A stretch of 33,216 nt of DNA. It comes from Micrococcales bacterium. Its GTDB lineage: Bacteria; Actinomycetota; Actinomycetes; Actinomycetales; Microbacteriaceae. This document shows, in pieces, positions 27,795 to 33,216 of this stretch (the first letter of the stretch is position 1; each line of letters begins with the position of its first letter). The DNA lies in assembly GCA_947452235.1 (NCBI GenBank), contig CANGBK010000010.1, forward strand, positions 1-33,216. The letters run 5' to 3'. The notes below the pieces were generated by a model. It was not told the DNA's origin. It did not search any database and saw only the letters and a program-made list of their open reading frames with translations. The position numbers and the translations under genes were made by a program.

Positions 27795-28985
27795 CTATCT
27801 AACTATGTTTGATTTCAGTGTTTCAGGGATGTTCGCAAGGTAAGAGTCAAGGTTGCGTTTGGTTTCTGCTATCGAATCTCCCCCAAACTTCTCAAGTACC
27901 GCATTTGCAATTGTCAGTGCAACCATTGCTTCCGCAACAACTCCAGCTGCTGGAACTGCACAAACATCAGATCGTTGGTGATGTGCCGTTGCTGCTTCAC
28001 CAGTTGCTGTATCAATGGTTTGAAGTGCACGAGGAACAGTTGAAATAGGTTTCATGGCTGCTCGAACGCGAATGATCTCTCCGTTAGACATTCCGCCTTC
28101 GATGCCGCCAGCGCGATCTGAGAGTCTAGAAACGACACCATCAACTCTGGTCATCTCATCATGGGCAACAGATCCTCTGCGTCTAGCTGTTTCAAATCCA
28201 TCGCCAATTTCAACACCCTTGATGGCTTGAATACCCATCAATGCTCCCGCAAGCTGACTGTCTAGACGTCTGTCCCAGTGGACGAAACTCCCAACACCAG
28301 GTGGCATGCCATAAACCAGAGTCTCTACTACGCCACCTAAGGTGTCGCCATCTTTGTGAGCCTTATCAACCTCTTCAACCAAACGAGCACTCAAATCAGC
28401 ATCGAAGGCTCTAACCAAATCGGAATCGACGGTTTCTACATCATCTGGACGAGGCAGCACTTCCCCACCTGATACAGAACCAATAGCCACAGTGTGTGTG
28501 ATGAGTCTTATGCCTAGTTCACGAAGGAAAGCTGAAGCTACCTCACCAAGGGCAACTCTTGCAGCCGTTTCTCTAGCCGAAGCGCGTTCCAAAACAGGTC
28601 GAGAATCATCAAAGCCATACTTCTGCATTCCCGTGAAATCTGCGTGACCAGGGCGAGGTCTAGTTAGAGCCTCAGCTCTTGCTCCAGTCAGTTCGCTTTC
28701 ATCCACCACGTCTGCAGCCATGATCGCCGACCATTTTGGCCATTCGGTGTTCTTGATATTTATGCAGACCGGTCCACCCATAGTTAATCCGTGTCTTACG
28801 CCAGCGGTGATTGTTGCTAAATCTTGTTCAAGCTTCATGCGAGCGCCTCGACCATAACCTAAACGTCGTCTAGCCAGAGCTCCCTTAACATCTTCTGTTG
28901 AAATGTGAATACCAGCAGGCAGGCCTTCAATTATCGCGGTCAATTCAGGACCGTGCGATTCACCTGCGGTAAGCCAACGTAACAT
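27795..28985 (-). CDS. aroC: Chorismate synthase
   Basis: FMN-dependent last step to chorismate, the substrate of TrpE. 396 residues from the ATG at 28985. That start gives [15 protein letters not shown], the usual N-terminus of actinobacterial AroC; an ATG six codons upstream has no support. Other signatures: [54 protein letters not shown], and the [17 protein letters not shown] stretch near the C-terminus. It lies 25 bases downstream of aroE. Confidence 0.96.
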   Translation of the reverse strand: MLRWLTAGESHGPELTAIIEGLPAGIHISTEDVKGALARRRLGYGRGARMKLEQDLATITAGVRHGLTMGGPVCINIKNTEWPKWSAIMAADVVDESELTGARAEALTRPRPGHADFTGMQKYGFDDSRPVLERASARETAARVALGEVASAFLRELGIRLITHTVAIGSVSGGEVLPRPDDVETVDSDLVRAFDADLSARLVEEVDKAHKDGDTLGGVVETLVYGMPPGVGSFVHWDRRLDSQLAGALMGIQAIKGVEIGDGFETARRRGSVAHDEMTRVDGVVSRLSDRAGGIEGGMSNGEIIRVRAAMKPISTVPRALQTIDTATGEAATAHHQRSDVCAVPAAGVVAEAMVALTIANAVLEKFGGDSIAETKRNLDSYLANIPETLKSNIVR

Positions 28986-29010
28986 GGCTATATTCTCGCA
29001 CATTTACCGG

Positions 29011-29817
29011 CTAGTTATTAAGTGCCTCAAACATTGCTTTAACCACTAGATCTTCATTAGGCAATTCTTCATTTAGGTTTAGTCCGGAGAACAACCGAAT
29101 TTGTTGCAATGCTTGCCAAACCAGCATGGTCTGACCTTTGATTACTCTCTGAGAGTCAAAGGAAGCCACAAGCTCGTGGTCTGAGCCAGCATAATTCACG
29201 TTTAGTAAGTAGCCGTCTTGCTTAGAAACCGGAAGGGTCGACGATGCGCCTTGAGGAAGCGTGTTTATAGTCAACTCTTGGAAATTGGAGAACTCATTCA
29301 GCGGGTGGACGCTAGTAAAAACACCTAAATCGCCTGCGAGATCTAAGAGGTCTTCAGCTCGCGTCTCGTCTCGAACATAGATATCAAAAAGGCACGAGGG
29401 TTTGTTCTTGGCAACAGCAACCATCGCGGATTTCGCAGTAGCGCCAGCTCCTATCAATGCGACGACTTCAACCTTGTTTTTCAAGACTGCTTCGAGTGCT
29501 TTACTCATTCCGAAGATGTCGGTGTTGAAGGCTGCAAAGCCATCAGTGTTTCGAACAAGCGTATTGGAAACTCCAGTCAGAATCACGTTTGCATCTGTCT
29601 TAGCTGCTAAAGAGGCAGCTTCAACTTTCAAAGGCATGGTAACGCTGAATCCATCAATAGTTGATGACTCTAGGAACGAGCGAAGACCACCTTCAGAAAC
29701 TTGGATTGCTTCATAGTTCCAGTCAAGGCCTAAAACTTTATAGGCAGCCTCGTGGATTACTGGTGAGAGGCTATGGCCAATTGGATCACCTAAGACTGCA
29801 AAAGTTTTGCTAGCCAT
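29011..29817 (-). CDS. aroE: Shikimate dehydrogenase
   Basis: NADPH-dependent reduction of dehydroshikimate. 268 residues from the ATG at 29817. That start overlaps the mltG stop by 8 bases and has AGG upstream; the reading can be extended to 29904, but this lies within mltG and precedes the conserved N-terminus. Substrate site: GDPIGHSLSP (10-19), Lys64 in SVTMPLK, Asp100 in AFNTDIFG. The nucleotide-binding loop is LIGAGATAKSA. The NADPH-selecting basic patch is weak (YVRDETRAED), so cofactor preference is uncertain, and a quinate/shikimate dehydrogenase role cannot be excluded from sequence alone. The operon argues for shikimate synthesis. Confidence 0.94.
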   Translation of the reverse strand: MASKTFAVLGDPIGHSLSPVIHEAAYKVLGLDWNYEAIQVSEGGLRSFLESSTIDGFSVTMPLKVEAASLAAKTDANVILTGVSNTLVRNTDGFAAFNTDIFGMSKALEAVLKNKVEVVALIGAGATAKSAMVAVAKNKPSCLFDIYVRDETRAEDLLDLAGDLGVFTSVHPLNEFSNFQELTINTLPQGASSTLPVSKQDGYLLNVNYAGSDHELVASFDSQRVIKGQTMLVWQALQQIRLFSGLNLNEELPNEDLVVKAMFEALNN

Positions 29818-30886
29818 TCCAACCTGGGTTCTCAGCCATCCATTTATCCCACTTAGCAACTCCAGCCAAGTGTTGAGCATATGTTTCGCTAAAGATAGTT
29901 TCACCGGTTGAAAGGTTCCAGGTTACGAAGTAAAGCCATTTACCCTCGGCAGGATGCAATGCGGCATCAAGCGCGAGAGATCCCGGTGCTGAGATTGGGC
30001 CTTTTGGAAGACCAGGATACTTATAAGTGTTGTAAGGGTTGTCGTCATTCAAGATCTTGTTGGTAACGATAATTGAGAATTTTCCAACACCATAAGAAGC
30101 AGTTGCACACGACTGTAGTGGCATGTTTACCGCAAGACGGTTCTTAAATACTCTCGCAACTTTATAGAAGTCATCGTGGATACGAGCTTCTCTTTGAATG
30201 ATTGAGGCAAGGGTTAGAGTGTCCTGCCAATCTTTTCGCTTGATACCAAGTGAGACAAGTTCCTGTTTCATTCGGTGAACCATCGTAAGAAGAATCTCTT
30301 TAGGTTTCAAGTCAGGATCAAAAGAGTATGTTGCTGGGAATAAATAACCTTCAAGCGATGGAGCAGTTCTAGGAATACCAAAGTAACTAAGGTCATCTCC
30401 AGCTGCCTTGAACGCATTAACAGAAATACCTGTCTTATCTGAAAGCCTCTGATAGATGTCAACCAATCGCAAACCCTCAGGAATGGTTACTTGATTTGAA
30501 ACCAGGCTTCCTCCACCGGTTATTAGAGAGATAGCTTTATCGCTACCTATTCCTTTGGGAAGAGAATATGTTCCTGGGAAAAATGTTGGATTAGCGGCAT
30601 TAACGTGTCTCAGAGTTGAAGAGTAAGTCTTAGTGATTCCCTGCTCAGCCAAATGCTTTGCGATAGTTGCACCAGATTCACCTGATTTGATGGTGAAAGA
30701 GACTTGACCCGACCCTGAACCTGAATACTCTTGGCCCGTGATGATGTCCAATGTTCCACGCAGTGCTGAACGATTTAAATAACCAACAGCAATAGCAAGA
30801 ACTAAAACGAGAGAAGTGATAAGAAGGATTCTTCCTCGTTTTGGCTTTCTTAGCTGTCGTCTAGTCATAGGAGGAAGTTCAGTCAT
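29810..30886 (-). CDS. mltG: Endolytic murein transglycosylase MltG (YceG-like)
   Basis: Membrane-anchored enzyme that cuts nascent glycan strands and sets peptidoglycan chain length. 358 residues. A short basic cytoplasmic N-terminus (RRQLRKPKRGR) is followed by one TM segment (about 19-37) and an outer LysM-like/YceG domain. The catalytic glutamate is probably Glu233 in ASIIQREA. YLFPATYSFDP, VFKNRL and YPGLPKGPISAPG are family hallmarks. GGAGG precedes the ATG at 30886, which overlaps ruvX by 8 bases. A Gly/Ser linker (YSGSGSGQ) follows the anchor. Confidence 0.94.
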   Translation of the reverse strand: MTELPPMTRRQLRKPKRGRILLITSLVLVLAIAVGYLNRSALRGTLDIITGQEYSGSGSGQVSFTIKSGESGATIAKHLAEQGITKTYSSTLRHVNAANPTFFPGTYSLPKGIGSDKAISLITGGGSLVSNQVTIPEGLRLVDIYQRLSDKTGISVNAFKAAGDDLSYFGIPRTAPSLEGYLFPATYSFDPDLKPKEILLTMVHRMKQELVSLGIKRKDWQDTLTLASIIQREARIHDDFYKVARVFKNRLAVNMPLQSCATASYGVGKFSIIVTNKILNDDNPYNTYKYPGLPKGPISAPGSLALDAALHPAEGKWLYFVTWNLSTGETIFSETYAQHLAGVAKWDKWMAENPGWNG

Positions 30887-31361
30887 TGGCCAGCCTCCAT
30901 TCTTCTAAGGTGAATCCAGGTCTTTTACCTGTATTGCTCTCTACTTGAAAAGCGTATTCCAGAATTGCCACCGCAGCCATCTGATCTATTGTGCTGCGGG
31001 CGTCACGTTGACTCTTGCCAATCTGCTTGAGTTGTTGATTAGCAAGGCTCGTTGTAAGCCTTTCATCGATCAGCAGCACTTCCACCTTTGTTTTGGCAGC
31101 TACTATCTCGGCAAAGGACAGAGCATCTTGGGTTGATAGTGTGCTCGCCCCTTTTAGATTCAGTGGGATGCCAATGTAGATTTCCAGTAGTTCACCCTCA
31201 GCTAAGCCTGTGTTCAGTACTTCTTCAACGCTGTTTTCTAGGTCGTCGGAGCGAGAAATAGTAGTCAAGGGGCTGGCAAGAATTGCGTGGATATCAGAAA
31301 TAGCCAAACCAATTCGAGCTTGGCCTACATCTATCGAAAGTCTTCGACCTGGGCGAAGCAA
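30879..31361 (-). CDS. ruvX: Putative pre-16S rRNA nuclease / Holliday junction resolvase-like protein (YqgF)
   Basis: RNase H-fold protein of the YqgF/RuvX family, shown in E. coli to act in 16S rRNA 5' end maturation. 160 residues. The acidic active-site residues are Asp11 (SIDVGQARIG), Asp99/Glu100 (LIDERLTT) and Asp126 (STIDQMAAVAIL). The start is TTG at 31361, immediately after the alaS TAG with no gap; the SD is weak (AGAGAG about ten bases away), so coupling to alaS is probable. The order alaS-ruvX-mltG is conserved in many actinobacteria. Confidence 0.93.
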   Translation of the reverse strand: MLRPGRRLSIDVGQARIGLAISDIHAILASPLTTISRSDDLENSVEEVLNTGLAEGELLEIYIGIPLNLKGASTLSTQDALSFAEIVAAKTKVEVLLIDERLTTSLANQQLKQIGKSQRDARSTIDQMAAVAILEYAFQVESNTGKRPGFTLEEWRLAND

Positions 31362-33216
31362 CTAGTTGATGCTCTCTTTAATTGCAGTTATAGCAGCATC
31401 GAACTTGGTAGTGTCCGTTCCGCCACCTTGAGCTAGGTCAGCTTTGCCGCCGCCACCACCACCTAAAACACCAGAAGCAGTTCTAACGAGATCTCCAGCT
31501 TTCAATCCAGCCGACTGAGCAGCTGAAGTGGCAGCGATAATCACAACAGGTTTGCCGTCAATGTCAGCCAATAAAGCGATGACTGCTGATTCCTGAGCCA
31601 ACTGGTCACGTACTTTCACGACCAAACTACGTAGAGCTTCAGAACTAGAAACGTTAGGAATGACACTGGCAACAAACTTGATTGAGCCAACGCTAAGTGC
31701 TGATGAAACTAGTTGGGGAACAAGAGTTGCTAGGGACGAATCTTGAATAGCTGCAAGTTTCCTTTGAGCATCCCTGAGCTCTGTAATTATCTGCTCGAGT
31801 TTCTCGGTTGCGCTTAAAGGAGAAGTCTTTAGCTGCTCCGCGATTTGGTGAAGCAGAATGCGTTCTTGAGTCAGTGTTCTAAAAGCATCGATTCCTACCA
31901 ATGCTTCAATTCTTCTCGAACCAGAACCAACCGATGATTCATTAGTTAGAGAAACTAACCCGATTTGGGAAGACCTTGAAACGTGAGTTCCACCACAGAG
32001 CTCTCTAGACCATGGGCCACCTACTTGAACAACGCGAACACTCTCTTCATATGTCTCACCAAAAAGAGCAACTGCTCCCCACTGTTTAGCCTCAGGCAAA
32101 CTCATGAACTGAGCACTAACCGCTAGGTCTTGGCGAATAGCGAGATTGGAAACTTCCTCTATTTCAGATTTGGTCTCAGCGCTAAGTGCTTGGTTCCAAG
32201 AGAAGTCAAGGCGCATGTATCCAGGCTTGTTATAAGAACCTGATTGCAACGCTGTTGGTCCCAATACCTGACGTAACGCAGCGTGAACAACGTGAGTTGC
32301 CGAGTGAGCTTGAGCAGCTCCAAGTCTCCAGTCGGGGTCAACGGAGGTTATGACTCTAGATCCTGAACCGACTTCACCTTTACGAACGAGAACGCGGTGC
32401 GAGACTAAACCCTTAACAGGCTTTTGAACATCTAAGACTTCAAGTTCAAAACCATCGCCATAAATAATTCCGGCGTCAGCAGTTTGACCACCAGATTCTG
32501 CATAGAAGCTAGTTGAGTCAAGAATCAAATCAGCGGTTGAACCCTGCTTGATTGATTGCACTTGAAGGCCATCTTCAACTAGGCCGATAACTTTACCTTC
32601 AGACTGAAGAGTTTCGTATCCGGTGAAGTTGGTGGTGCCAAGTGCTCGGAACTCAGCGAAAACAGATAGATCAGTTCCACCGGCCTTCTTAGCTTTAGCG
32701 TCGGCTTTCGCTCTGGTCTTCTGCTCAAGCATCAATGAGCTGAAACCTTCACGGTCAACAGTCAAACCATTTTCTTCTGCGATTTCAACTGTCAGATCAA
32801 TCGGAAAACCATAGGTGTCATGAAGGAGGAATGTCACATCGCCAGAAAGTTGTGTTTCTCTAGAGTTTTTTGCAGTAGCGATTGCTTCATCGAGAACAAC
32901 AGTTCCAGAAACAAGAGTTCTGAGGAAAGCTTCCTCTTCGGCTATAACAGTTCTGGAGATTCTTGAGTATTCTCCCTCAAGTTCTGGGTAAGCATCGACC
33001 ATCGCATTTTTGGAAGCCAAGAAAAGTTGACTAAATACGGGCTCGTTGACACCCAGCAATCTCATAGCACGAACGGTTCTCCTAAGAAGTCTTCTAAGAA
33101 CGTATCCACGGCCATCGTTACCAGGTGAAACACCATCACCGATAAGCATTAGAGCTGAACGAACGTGATCTGCAACAACGCGAAGACGAACATCGTCAGA
33201 TTCGTTTGCTCCATAA
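31362..33216 (-). CDS. alaS: Alanyl-tRNA synthetase, C-terminal two thirds (runs off the right edge)
   Basis: 617 C-terminal codons of alanyl-tRNA synthetase; about 260 N-terminal residues with the catalytic core motifs lie outside the window. The visible part begins with YGANESDDVRLRVVADHVRS, continues as GDGVSPGNDGRGYVLRRLLRR, and includes the editing domain (FYAESGGQTADAG, zinc ligands in HSATHVVHAAL and CGGTHV). The C-Ala domain ends in a glycine-rich GGGGGGKADLAQGGG that is typical of the family. The frame is open to the edge with no sign of damage. The stop TAG is directly followed by the ruvX TTG. Confidence 0.97.
   Translation of the reverse strand, partial: YGANESDDVRLRVVADHVRSALMLIGDGVSPGNDGRGYVLRRLLRRTVRAMRLLGVNEPVFSQLFLASKNAMVDAYPELEGEYSRISRTVIAEEEAFLRTLVSGTVVLDEAIATAKNSRETQLSGDVTFLLHDTYGFPIDLTVEIAEENGLTVDREGFSSLMLEQKTRAKADAKAKKAGGTDLSVFAEFRALGTTNFTGYETLQSEGKVIGLVEDGLQVQSIKQGSTADLILDSTSFYAESGGQTADAGIIYGDGFELEVLDVQKPVKGLVSHRVLVRKGEVGSGSRVITSVDPDWRLGAAQAHSATHVVHAALRQVLGPTALQSGSYNKPGYMRLDFSWNQALSAETKSEIEEVSNLAIRQDLAVSAQFMSLPEAKQWGAVALFGETYEESVRVVQVGGPWSRELCGGTHVSRSSQIGLVSLTNESSVGSGSRRIEALVGIDAFRTLTQERILLHQIAEQLKTSPLSATEKLEQIITELRDAQRKLAAIQDSSLATLVPQLVSSALSVGSIKFVASVIPNVSSSEALRSLVVKVRDQLAQESAVIALLADIDGKPVVIIAATSAAQSAGLKAGDLVRTASGVLGGGGGGKADLAQGGGTDTTKFDAAITAIKESIN

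Noticed and set aside
29818-29904. 29-residue N-terminal extension of AroE
   Set aside because: It lies inside mltG, and the conserved AroE N-terminus and an SD fit the ATG at 29817.
1-33216. Novel defence, mobile or biosynthetic system
   Set aside because: All 29 genes belong to known families, mostly housekeeping and in a conserved order. There are no direct or inverted terminal repeats, integrase or transposase genes, repeat-spacer arrays, or composition breaks visible by eye.

Overview
The window is one unbroken run of 29 genes, all on the minus strand. It reads right to left, from alaS (truncated by the right edge) to gltB (truncated by the left edge). Every gene I accept belongs to a recognisable family, and 28 of 29 have a named function. 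I see no mobile element, CRISPR array, tRNA/rRNA gene or phage remnant, and no gene-free stretch over 80 bp. The organism is very probably an actinobacterium. The evidence is the gene order pyrF-gmk-rpoZ-coaBC-metK-priA-fmt-rsmB-rpe, a PriA without helicase motifs, an EF-P with a PGKGP loop, an actinobacterial small membrane protein (HGxxPAAW/DUF6704 family) between trpE and trpC, and a PyrR-type leader hairpin. The omega subunit and the overall order resemble Microbacteriaceae. The tight packing and a base composition that looks only moderate in GC (my estimate by eye from a few lines, mid-40s to 50%) suggest a streamlined aquatic member such as the Rhodoluna/Aquiluna (Luna) group. That last step is inference.

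Layout in transcription order (right to left). (1) 33216-30879: alaS 3' part and ruvX. (2) 30886-25769: mltG, then the shikimate genes aroE-aroC-aroK-aroB-aroQ. (3) 25716-24729: efp and nusB. (4) 24710-16589: a pyr operon pyrR-pyrB-pyrC-carA-carB-pyrF. It is headed by a leader hairpin whose lower stem pairs with the pyrR Shine-Dalgarno (SD) sequence, the expected architecture of actinobacterial PyrR translational repression. (5) 16576-8471: gmk, rpoZ, coaBC, metK, priA, fmt, rsmB, rpe. (6) 8471-3923: trpE, the small membrane protein gene, trpC, trpB, trpA. (7) lgt (3926-2985), closed by an intrinsic terminator folded around its own stop codon. (8) gltB starts afresh at 2923.

Together the genes cover chorismate synthesis (aro), chorismate to tryptophan (trp, with trpD and trpG absent here), most of UMP synthesis (pyrD absent here), GMP phosphorylation, coenzyme A and SAM synthesis, translation (alaS, efp, fmt, rsmB), transcription (nusB, rpoZ), replication restart (priA) and envelope maturation (lgt, mltG). 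Many junctions are 1-, 4- or 8-base stop/start overlaps, and nine starts are TTG or GTG. Several genes that I recall at these junctions in relatives are absent: mihF between pyrF and gmk, a PH-like membrane protein gene between pyrC and carA, and hisE/hisG next to rpe. I did not find an undescribed system. The observations most worth a check are the pyrR leader, the variant HGxxPAAW protein inside the trp cluster, the gene-loss scars, and a few cis elements (trpE-stop hairpin, metK palindrome, lgt terminator).
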